From assembly GCA_019241805.1 (NCBI GenBank), contig JAFAWL010000253.1, positions 1-7,666 on the forward strand: a stretch of 7,666 nt of DNA, given 5' to 3'. A program made the translations under genes and the position numbers. How positions within the stretch are numbered: the first letter of the stretch is position 1; each line of letters begins with the position of its first letter. Shown piece after piece: positions 1 through 5,658 of the stretch. Source of the DNA: Actinomycetota bacterium. GTDB taxonomy: Bacteria; Actinomycetota; Actinomycetes; Mycobacteriales; Jatrophihabitantaceae. A model generated the notes under the pieces. That model saw nothing but the letters and a program-made list of their open reading frames with translations. It made no database searches and was not told the DNA's origin.

Positions 1-612
1 CAGCGGGAGCAGGAGGTGAACCAGCACCGCCAGGAGCTCGACCAGGCGCGACAGGCGGCCGCGCAGGCACAGGAACAGGCCCGGGCAGCGCAGGAGCAGG
101 CGGCGCAGGCTCAGGCCCAGGCCGCCCAGGCCGCCCAGACTGCGGCCGCTCCCGCTCCGACGCCGGGTGCCGAACACCACGCGCAGGCGGTTCAGATGCT
201 GGCCCTGGCGCAGCAGACCGCTGACCAACACCTCGCCACCTCCAAGTCCGAAGCCGAGCGAATGGTGAACGAGGCCCGTCAACAAGCCGCCTCGCACTTG
301 TCCGAGGCCCAGGCCACCGCGAGTAACCACATCTCCGAGGCCCAGGCTCGCTCCGAGCAGCTGGATCGCGAGAGCACGAATCGGGCCAACCAGACTGTCC
401 AAGACGCCGAGCAGCGGGCGGCCACAATCACCGCGCAGTTCGAGCAGCGCAAAGCGGCGCTGGAGCGGCGGGTCGAGGAACTGCGCACCTTCGAGCGCGA
501 GTACCGCACCCGGCTTAAGAGCTACCTCGAGTCCCAGCTGCGTGATCTCGACGCCAGTGGCCGGTCGGAGCCCGCGAACGCGGCCGCCGGCGACGCCGAC
601 CGGCAGAACTGA
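1..612 (+). CDS. wag31: Wag31/DivIVA polar growth protein, C-terminal part (5' end outside window)
   Basis: The reading frame is open from base 1 to the TGA at 610-612, giving 203 C-terminal residues. Residues about 5-45 are an Ala/Gln-rich helical linker, followed by a short Pro-rich break (about 46-52) and a long coiled coil rich in Glu, Ala, Gln and Arg. The last conserved block, FEREYRTRLKSYLESQL at about residues 164-180, is the hallmark C-terminal segment of actinobacterial Wag31/DivIVA. In this family the protein sits at the inner membrane of the poles and septum through its N-terminal domain (not in the window) and organises peptidoglycan synthesis at the growing tip. Two adjacent 11-residue units (HLSEAQATASN and HISEAQARSEQ) near residues 98-119 suggest a hendecad coiled coil. 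Its place next to ileS and lspA matches the usual actinobacterial neighbourhood. Identity is secure; the missing N-terminus cannot be assessed. Confidence 0.93.
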   Translation, partial: QREQEVNQHRQELDQARQAAAQAQEQARAAQEQAAQAQAQAAQAAQTAAAPAPTPGAEHHAQAVQMLALAQQTADQHLATSKSEAERMVNEARQQAASHLSEAQATASNHISEAQARSEQLDRESTNRANQTVQDAEQRAATITAQFEQRKAALERRVEELRTFEREYRTRLKSYLESQLRDLDASGRSEPANAAAGDADRQN

Positions 613-687
613 CCGGCTCGTTCACCTAGCGCCGGCGGGCGACGCTGCTCGCCGAGCTCGCTCGCGCCCGGACTCCGATGATTCCGG

Positions 688-705
688 GCGGCCGATCGGG
701 GCCGC
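688..705 (+). terminator. Possible hairpin after wag31
   Basis: GCGGCC at 688-693 and GGCCGC at 700-705 form a perfect 6-bp stem with a 6-base loop, 76 bases after the wag31 stop and before the next gene's ribosome binding site. No T-tract follows, so it is at best a weak or U-less terminator, or simply a chance pairing in GC-rich DNA. I see no other clear signal in 613-736. Confidence 0.2.
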
Positions 706-747
706 GGGCAGATCGACGGCGAGCGGCTAGCCGGCCGAGGAGTCCAC

Positions 748-1110
748 GTGTTCGTGCCGATCCTGCTGATCGCAGCGCTCGCGGGTCTGGTCGCCGGGTT
801 GCTGCTCTCCTCGACAGGGTGGCTGGTCGCCTCCATCGCCCTCAGCGTTCTGGCCGGCGTGTTGCTGTATCTCACCCGGCCGAACCGTGTCGGCGCGACC
901 GAAATCGGCGGTCAGGCTTCGACAGTCAAGTCCGTTGACGACGCAGCCTCCGATCCAGAGGTCTGGGTGATCCACGGTCGGGCCCGCTATCACCGGGCCA
1001 GTTGTGCGCAGATCGAGGGCCGCGACGCCGAGGCGATCGCGCTGGACCAGGCGATCGGGGACGGGTTCCTCGCCTGCTCGCTGTGTCGCCCGACCGAAGC
1101 AACGGGCTGA
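748..1110 (+). CDS. Small two-helix membrane protein with cytosolic His/Cys (HCCC) motif
   Basis: The GTG start at 748 is preceded by GAGGAG at 737-742, five bases upstream. The product has 120 residues. Residues about 3-20 and 25-42 are hydrophobic and can form two membrane helices with a very short turn. Arg44 and Arg47 follow the second helix, so by the positive-inside rule the C-terminal part is probably cytosolic. After a variable linker (about 48-70) comes a compact domain with Tyr81-His82-x3-Cys86, then Gly106-Phe107 and Cys110-x2-Cys113. This spacing resembles small zinc-binding modules of the Ada-like kind (YH-x3-C ... C-x2-C), so a metal site is plausible. I do not recognise a characterised family, only a resemblance to uncharacterised actinobacterial proteins found near wag31. 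Its role is unknown; the position downstream of wag31 hints at an envelope or division link, which is inference. Confidence 0.82.
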   Translation: MFVPILLIAALAGLVAGLLLSSTGWLVASIALSVLAGVLLYLTRPNRVGATEIGGQASTVKSVDDAASDPEVWVIHGRARYHRASCAQIEGRDAEAIALDQAIGDGFLACSLCRPTEATG

Positions 1111-1120
1111 TCCGGGTGCG

Positions 1121-4100
1121 TCACTCGTCGGGAAGCCGACGTAGCCAGAGCCGCAGCCCCAGGTCCTCGTCGAGCGTCTCGGCGTAGCCGCTCGGATCCG
1201 ACGGGATGCCCTCGACCAGTTCGCGCGCGAGGACTTCGCCCGCCACCTGGCCGGCATAGCTGCGCAAGGCCGTCGCCGGATCCGGCGAGCCGCCGACCTG
1301 CCACCGCAACTCGATGCGATCGGTGACCTCCAGACCCGCGTTCTTTCGGGCGTCCTGGACGGTGCGCACGATGTCGCGGACCAGGCCGAGCTGACGAAGC
1401 TCGTGGGTCAGTTCGAGGTCCAGGGCCACCGTGTCGGATCCGGAACTAGCGACCGCCCAGCCCGATCGCGGTGTCTCGCTCACGATGACCTCGTCGGCCG
1501 ACACGGACGTGGGCACGCCATCGACGTTTACGCTCGCACCGCCCGAACGAAGCGCCGCCACCAAGCTCGTCGGGTCGGCCGCGGCGATGGCGGTAGCGAC
1601 CCGCTGTGTCGCTTTGCCGAACCGCCGACCTAGCACGCGAAAGTTCGGCCTGACCGACAGCTCGATCAGTTCGCCGGCGTCGGCCAGACCCGACAGGTCG
1701 AGCACGTTGAGTTCGTCGGCCACCTCCCGGCGTAGCGACTGCGGCACCTGCACCCATCCGGGCGCCGAGACCAGCGCGTGAGCCAGCGGCTGCCGCGTCT
1801 TCACGCCCGACTCGGCGCGTGCGGCCCGACCTAGCTCGACCAGGCGTCGAACCAGCGCAACCTGCTCGGCTAGTTCGGCATCGGCCGCTCGGGCGCTCGG
1901 CCAGCCGGCCAGATGGACCGATTCCACGCCGGTGCTCACCGCGAACAGCGCGCCCCAGACGTGCTCGGTGACGAACGGGATCATCGGCGCGAGCAACCGG
2001 GTGAGCACGTCAAGGCATTCGTGCAGCGTGGCCAGCGCAGCCGGGTCGCCGTCCCAGAAGCGTCGCCGGTTGCGGCGCACGTACCAATTCGACAGATCGT
2101 CGATGTACTCGGAGAGCGCCTTGCCGGCGCGCTGGGAGTCGAAGGCCTCCAACGCCTGGTCCACCGCAGCGACCAGCCGGTAGGCCTCATTCAGTGCCCA
2201 GCGATCGAGCGAGGTCACCTCGCCGGTTGGCCCACCCGGCGCCCAGCCGTTTGCTCGCGCATAGAGCGACTGGAACGACGCGATCGACCAGTAGGTACGG
2301 ATGACCTTCGAAGCGATCTCTTCGAGCACTTTGTGGCCGACCCGTCGGGCGGACCAGGGAGATCCGCCGGCCAGCATGAACCATCGGACCGTGTCGGCGC
2401 CATGCTGATCCATCAGCGGAATCGGCTCCAGGATGTTGCCTAGGTGCTTGCTCATCTTCCGGCCGTCCTCGGCCAGGATGTGACCGAGACAGAGCACGTT
2501 GCGGTACGAGCTGCGGTCGAACACGAGAGTGCCCACCGCCATCAACGTGTAGAACCAGCCCCGGGTCTGGTCGATGGCCTCGCAGATGAAATCGGCCGGA
2601 TAGTTGGCCTGCGCGAGCTCGGCGTTGCGGTGCGGGGCGCCGAACTGCGCGAAGGGCATCGATCCCGAGTCGAACCAGGCGTCGATCACCTGCGGCACCC
2701 GGCGGTACGTGCCCGGCTCGCCCGCCACGGTAAAAGTAACGTCGTCGACGAACGGGCGGTGGGGATCGTCGAGCTGCACTCCGGACAGCTCGCGCAGCTG
2801 CGCCAGCGAGCCGACGCAGACCGTCCGGCCGGGATCGGCGTCATTGCGCCAGATCGGTAGCGGCGTGCCCCAGTACCGGTCGCGGGAGAGTGCCCAGTCG
2901 ATGTTGTTGTTCAGCCAGTCGCCGTAGCGGCCGTGCTTGATCGTCTCCGGGAACCAGTTCGTCCGCTCGTTCTCGGCGAGCAGTTGCTCCTTGATCGCCG
3001 TCGTGCGGACGTACCAGGAGGGCAGCGCGAAGTACATGAGCGGGGTGTGGCACCGCCAGCAGTGGGGGTAGGCGTGGTCGTAGGGCACGTGCCGCAGCAG
3101 CAGCCCGCGTCCGCGCAGGTCCGCGACGAGCAGGTCGTCGGCGTCCTTGAAAAACGTGCCGGCCACCGGGCCGGTGTCCGGCAGGAAATGGCCGTCGGGA
3201 CCGATCGGCTGCACGACCGGCAGTCCGTAGGCCCGGCACGTCGCAAGGTCATCGGCACCGAAGGCGGGCGCCTGGTGGACCAATCCGGAGCCGTCTTCGG
3301 TCGTCACGTAGTCGGCGAGTACGACGTAGTTGCCATCCGTCAGCGGGACGTAGTCGAAGGGCCGCTGGTAATGCCAGCGCTCCATGTCACGCCCGGAGAT
3401 CTCGGCCAGCACGACTGCGTCATCGCGCAGTGCTTTGGCCAGTAGCGGTTGGGCCACCACGAACGTTCCCTCGGCGTCGCGTGCGACGACGTAGGTGACC
3501 GCCGGATTCACCGCGACCGCGGTGTTGGACACCAGCGTCCACGGCGTCGTGGTCCAGATCAGCAGATCGGCCTGTCCGGCCCACGGACCTGAGGTCAGTG
3601 GGAAGCGCACGTACACCGACGGGTCGACGACATCTTCGTATCCCTGGGCGACCTCATGGTCAGACAGGCCCGTGCCGCAGCGCGGACAGTAGGGCGTGAC
3701 CCGGAAGTCCTCGACCAGCAGGCCCTTGTCGAAGATCTGCTTCAGGGCCCACCAGACGCTTTCGACATAATCGGGATCCATCGTCCAGTAGGCGTTGTCA
3801 TAGTCGGCCCAGTAGCCCATGCGTTCGCTCATCCGCTCGAACGCGTCCACGTGCCGTTGTACCGACTCGCGGCACTTGGCGTTGAATTGCGCGATGCCGT
3901 AAGCCTCTATGTCGGGTTTGCCGGTGAAACCGAGTTCGCGCTCGACCGCCAGTTCCACCGGTAGGCCGTGACAGTCCCAGCCGGCCATCCGGGGCACGTG
4001 ATAGCCCTTCATCGTCTTGAAGCGGGGGAACACGTCCTTGAAGACCCGCGCCTCCACGTGGTGCGTACCTGGCATTCCGTTCGCGGTTGGTGGGCCTTCG

Positions 4101-4237
4101 TAGAAGGTCCAGGACGTTCCCTGAGCGGTCTGATCGAGCGTGCGCTGGAAGATGCGTTGCGCACGCCAGAAGTCGATGACCTCGTGCTCCATGGCGGTGA
4201 GGTCGACGTGCGGGGCCAGCGGGCGGTAGCTGCTCAC
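1121..4237 (-). CDS. ileS: Isoleucyl-tRNA synthetase, long actinobacterial (IleRS2-like) form
   Basis: A class I synthetase of 1038 residues that joins isoleucine to tRNA-Ile in the cytosol. The start is GTG at 4237-4235, with GAGGAG (4251-4246) eight bases upstream; an in-frame ATG at 4345 is rejected because the extension would translate through the T-box leader. Landmarks: GPPTANG at 48-54, then the signature position reading Gly57-Thr58-His59-His60 in place of the usual H-x-G-H; GWDCHGLPVE soon after; Cys184-x2-Cys187 and Cys393-x2-Cys396, likely metal sites; an editing-domain segment GSGLVHQAPAFGADD at about 316-330; the second signature KMSKH at 594-598; and an anticodon-binding region including WYVRRNRRRFW. 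Length and motifs fit the IleRS2-like class that includes mycobacterial IleRS, not the roughly 930-residue mupirocin-sensitive type. It is the only gene on the minus strand here and is preceded by a T-box riboswitch. Function is near certain. Confidence 0.97.
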   Translation of the reverse strand: MSSYRPLAPHVDLTAMEHEVIDFWRAQRIFQRTLDQTAQGTSWTFYEGPPTANGMPGTHHVEARVFKDVFPRFKTMKGYHVPRMAGWDCHGLPVELAVERELGFTGKPDIEAYGIAQFNAKCRESVQRHVDAFERMSERMGYWADYDNAYWTMDPDYVESVWWALKQIFDKGLLVEDFRVTPYCPRCGTGLSDHEVAQGYEDVVDPSVYVRFPLTSGPWAGQADLLIWTTTPWTLVSNTAVAVNPAVTYVVARDAEGTFVVAQPLLAKALRDDAVVLAEISGRDMERWHYQRPFDYVPLTDGNYVVLADYVTTEDGSGLVHQAPAFGADDLATCRAYGLPVVQPIGPDGHFLPDTGPVAGTFFKDADDLLVADLRGRGLLLRHVPYDHAYPHCWRCHTPLMYFALPSWYVRTTAIKEQLLAENERTNWFPETIKHGRYGDWLNNNIDWALSRDRYWGTPLPIWRNDADPGRTVCVGSLAQLRELSGVQLDDPHRPFVDDVTFTVAGEPGTYRRVPQVIDAWFDSGSMPFAQFGAPHRNAELAQANYPADFICEAIDQTRGWFYTLMAVGTLVFDRSSYRNVLCLGHILAEDGRKMSKHLGNILEPIPLMDQHGADTVRWFMLAGGSPWSARRVGHKVLEEIASKVIRTYWSIASFQSLYARANGWAPGGPTGEVTSLDRWALNEAYRLVAAVDQALEAFDSQRAGKALSEYIDDLSNWYVRRNRRRFWDGDPAALATLHECLDVLTRLLAPMIPFVTEHVWGALFAVSTGVESVHLAGWPSARAADAELAEQVALVRRLVELGRAARAESGVKTRQPLAHALVSAPGWVQVPQSLRREVADELNVLDLSGLADAGELIELSVRPNFRVLGRRFGKATQRVATAIAAADPTSLVAALRSGGASVNVDGVPTSVSADEVIVSETPRSGWAVASSGSDTVALDLELTHELRQLGLVRDIVRTVQDARKNAGLEVTDRIELRWQVGGSPDPATALRSYAGQVAGEVLARELVEGIPSDPSGYAETLDEDLGLRLWLRRLPDE

Positions 4238-4245
4238 CGGTAGTG

Positions 4246-4271
4246 CTCCTCGAGTCGGGCCGGGCTCGAGG
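4246..4271 (-). promoter_or_regulatory. Shine-Dalgarno sequestrator of ileS
   Basis: On the minus strand CCTCGAG (4271-4265) is perfectly complementary to CTCGAGG (4254-4248), with a 10-base loop, and the helix covers GAGG of the GAGGAG ribosome binding site (4251-4246). The same left arm, as CCCTCG (4272-4267), is also complementary to CGAGGG (4311-4306) at the front of the T-box. The two pairings cannot coexist: tRNA-stabilised antisequestrator frees the site, the other pairing hides it. The complementarity is seen directly; the switching is inferred from the known mechanism of translational T-boxes. Confidence 0.8.
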
Positions 4272-4500
4272 GACGACTCCGGTCCGTGCCGGCGCCGCGG
4301 TACCACCCTCGTTGGCGTCGCCGGCTGGCCTGCCGGCGGGCCCACTCTGGTCCTGCTCCGGGTCTACTGAGCCCTTGTCGTCGCCCGGGCCGTTCTTCCG
4401 GCGCTCGGAGGTGATTTCGGCCCGCGGATCGGCTCCGGGCTCGCACCGTCCCCGGATCGCTCGCGCCGACTTGTCGTGGGCTTACTCGTCCTCGTCTTCG
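4252..4500 (-). ncRNA. T-box riboswitch leader of ileS (translational type)
   Basis: Read on the minus strand. Stem I: GAGG (4493-4490) pairs with CCTC (4411-4408), and GCCC (4481-4478) pairs with GGGC (4423-4420). Between these helices lies the Specifier loop, with AGTA on its 5' side (4486-4483) and GAA then ATC then A on its 3' side (ATC at 4415-4413). AGTA opposite GAA is the usual loop-E arrangement, and AUC is an isoleucine codon, matching ileS. An upper helix CCGGG (4455-4451) / CCCGG (4439-4435) is possible. The T-box sequence GAGGGTGGTACCGCGG occupies 4310-4295; its UGGU (4305-4302) complements ACCA, the 3' end expected for tRNA-Ile. There is no terminator with a T-tract, so control is probably at translation initiation, as known for actinobacterial ileS leaders. 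Uncharged tRNA-Ile would favour expression. Confidence 0.93.
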
Positions 4501-4508
4501 CACAGCCG

Positions 4509-4514
4509 AGTCTA
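4509..4514 (-). promoter_or_regulatory. Candidate -10 element for the ileS leader
   Basis: TAGACT on the minus strand fits the actinobacterial -10 pattern TAnnnT and lies 16 bases before the first base of Stem I, so transcription starting about 7 bases downstream (near 4502) would include the whole T-box. No good -35 match is seen at 16-18 bases upstream, which is common in actinobacteria. Supported by position more than by sequence. Confidence 0.45.
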
Positions 4515-4631
4515 GCGACCGGCCGTCGAGCCCGAGGGTAGGTTGGGCATCCGGTGTGCAGGCCGACAGTGTTCGGCGCCATCGGGGGAGGCGTTCGGCG
4601 GTGGGTACTGGCGGGTTTGCCGAGTAGCTCG

Positions 4632-4637
4632 TATTCT
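4632..4637 (+). promoter_or_regulatory. Candidate -10 element for the DksA-like gene
   Basis: TATTCT is a good match to an actinobacterial -10 box and is divergent from the ileS promoter candidate about 120 bases away. It would give a leader of roughly 65 bases before the ATG at 4709, containing the hairpin at 4651-4674. No convincing -35 box is present at normal spacing; TTGCCG at 4617-4622 is too close. Confidence 0.45.
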
Positions 4638-4650
4638 TGCCGCCTTTGCG

Positions 4651-4674
4651 GGGGTCGGCACGCCTGCCGGCCCC
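4651..4674 (+). promoter_or_regulatory. Strong hairpin in the 5' leader of the DksA-like gene
   Basis: GGGGTCGGC (4651-4659) pairs with GCCGGCCCC (4666-4674) through nine consecutive pairs, one of them U-G, closing a 6-base loop. It sits between the promoter candidate and the ribosome binding site, which begins 22 bases later at 4697. It is followed at once by the palindrome TCGTGCACGA (4675-4684). No T-tract follows. It could be an attenuator, an RNA-stability element or a protein site; the sequence does not say which. Confidence 0.4.
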
Positions 4675-4708
4675 TCGTGCACGACCGACGTGTTGCGAGG
4701 AGTGGCAA

Positions 4709-5575
4709 ATGGCCGGCGGCAGAGCGGTCTCGGCGACCAGGCGGTCCGGATCTGCGTCCCCGACCACGCGACCCGCGGCCGCGAAGAAGGCGCCCGCCGC
4801 GGCGAAGTCGCCCGTGAAGTCGGCTGGCAAGAAGGCGGCGGTCAAGGCTCCGGCGGCGAAGGCAGTGAAGCCGGCTCCGGCGGCGAAGGCAGTGAAGCCG
4901 GCCTCGGCGGCGAAGGCGGTCAAGCCGGCTCCGGCGGCGAAGGCGGTCAAGCCGGCTCCGGCGGCGGCCAGTAGGACCGCCGTCACGAAGACCGCGGCCA
5001 GGGCGGTAGCCACGTCGCCGGGCAAGAAAGCAGTCGCGAAGGCGGCGAGGCCGACGCCGGCGACCGAACCGGCCGCGACGAAGGCGCCGGCGGCCAAGAC
5101 GACGACAGCGGCGCCGCCTAAGGCTGCGGTGGCCAAGGCTGCGGTGGCCAAGGCTGCGGTGGCCAAAGCATCGGGCGTAGCTGCCGATGAGCCCCGACCG
5201 ACCCCGAAGTCGGACTGGTCGCCGGCCGAGCTCGCCGAGGTGCGCGAGTCGCTGGTCGCGCAATTGGCCGAGATGCAAACCGAGTACGAACGGTCGATCC
5301 ACGACCTCACCGACTTGCAAACCTCCAGCACCGACGGGGCCGGCGACGACCAGGCCGATGCGGGCAGCAAGACCTTCGAACGCGAACAGGAACTGTCGAT
5401 TGTCGGAAACCGGCTCGACCTGCTCACCCAGATCCAACGTGCGGTCGCGCGGATCGACGCCGGCACGTACGGACAATGCGAGAGCTGCGGCAATCCGATT
5501 CCAAAGGCGCGCCTGCGGGCGTTCCCGATGGCCACTTTGGACGTCGCGTGCAAGCAACGCGAGGAGCGTCGCTGA
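4709..5575 (+). CDS. TraR/DksA-family zinc-finger regulator with long Lys/Ala/Pro-rich N-terminal tail
   Basis: The ATG at 4709 follows GAGGAG (4697-4702) by six bases; the frame is open further upstream, but no start there has such a site. The product has 288 residues. Residues about 20-160 are almost entirely Lys, Ala, Pro, Val and Thr, like the tail of histone H1, with in-frame repeats. A folded DksA-like part starts near Trp170: a helical coiled coil to about 245, with FEREQELS just before the C-terminal helix, then Cys257-x2-Cys260-Gly...Pro-x3-Arg-Leu...Asp278-x2-Cys281-Lys-x2-Glu-Glu-Arg. DksA proteins bind RNA polymerase through the secondary channel; whether this one does is inferred. 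The third zinc ligand, normally Cys, is Asp278. The tail suggests contact with nucleic acid. First gene of a co-directional run with lspA and the pseudouridine synthase. Family assignment is secure. Confidence 0.9.
   Translation: MAGGRAVSATRRSGSASPTTRPAAAKKAPAAAKSPVKSAGKKAAVKAPAAKAVKPAPAAKAVKPASAAKAVKPAPAAKAVKPAPAAASRTAVTKTAARAVATSPGKKAVAKAARPTPATEPAATKAPAAKTTTAAPPKAAVAKAAVAKAAVAKASGVAADEPRPTPKSDWSPAELAEVRESLVAQLAEMQTEYERSIHDLTDLQTSSTDGAGDDQADAGSKTFEREQELSIVGNRLDLLTQIQRAVARIDAGTYGQCESCGNPIPKARLRAFPMATLDVACKQREERR
4850..4957 (+). repeat. Four tandem 27-bp units encoding the Lys/Ala/Pro tail
   Basis: Four adjacent 27-bp units (4850-4876, 4877-4903, 4904-4930, 4931-4957) differ at only a few bases and are followed by a partial fifth. 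Each encodes a nine-residue unit of the form AAKAVKPAP (one copy has Ser in place of the last Pro). Because the unit is a multiple of three, copy-number change would alter tail length without a frameshift. Confidence 0.95.
5120..5164 (+). repeat. Three identical 15-bp units in the DksA-like gene
   Basis: AAGGCTGCGGTGGCC occurs three times without a mismatch (5120-5134, 5135-5149, 5150-5164), encoding consecutive KAAVA units at the end of the basic tail, just before the DksA-like domain. Identity at the base level suggests recent slippage or duplication. Confidence 0.95.
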
Positions 5576-5658
5576 CCGGTCGACCGACCGCGCCGGCGGC
5601 CTCATCGGGCACGATCGTGAGCGACAATGACGTCGTGACCGCCGCGGAGCCCGACTCG

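Noticed and set aside
1913..2443. Plus-strand open frames opposite ileS (also 2444-2860, 2933-3445 and others)
   Set aside because: ileS is an unmistakable gene in this interval; the opposite frames stay open because of high GC at its third codon positions and show no recognisable motifs.
4238..4345. N-terminal extension of ileS to the ATG at 4345
   Set aside because: The extension would encode 36 residues across the T-box core and sequestrator; the GTG at 4237 has a good ribosome site and begins where the family's conserved N-terminus begins.
4637..4708. Longer form of the DksA-like protein from an ATG at 4637
   Set aside because: That ATG overlaps the -10 candidate and has no ribosome site, while the ATG at 4709 follows GAGGAG at ideal distance.
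4543..4974. Gly-rich plus-strand open frame of 143 residues overlapping the DksA-like gene start
   Set aside because: It is the repeat region read in another frame, giving a low-complexity Gly/Glu/Ala product; no ribosome site or domain supports it.
5577..5619. Palindromes CGGTCGACCG (5577-5586) and CACGATCGTG (5610-5619) between the DksA-like gene and lspA
   Set aside because: Several 10-base palindromes are expected by chance in about 7.7 kb, and these have no promoter-like element beside them.
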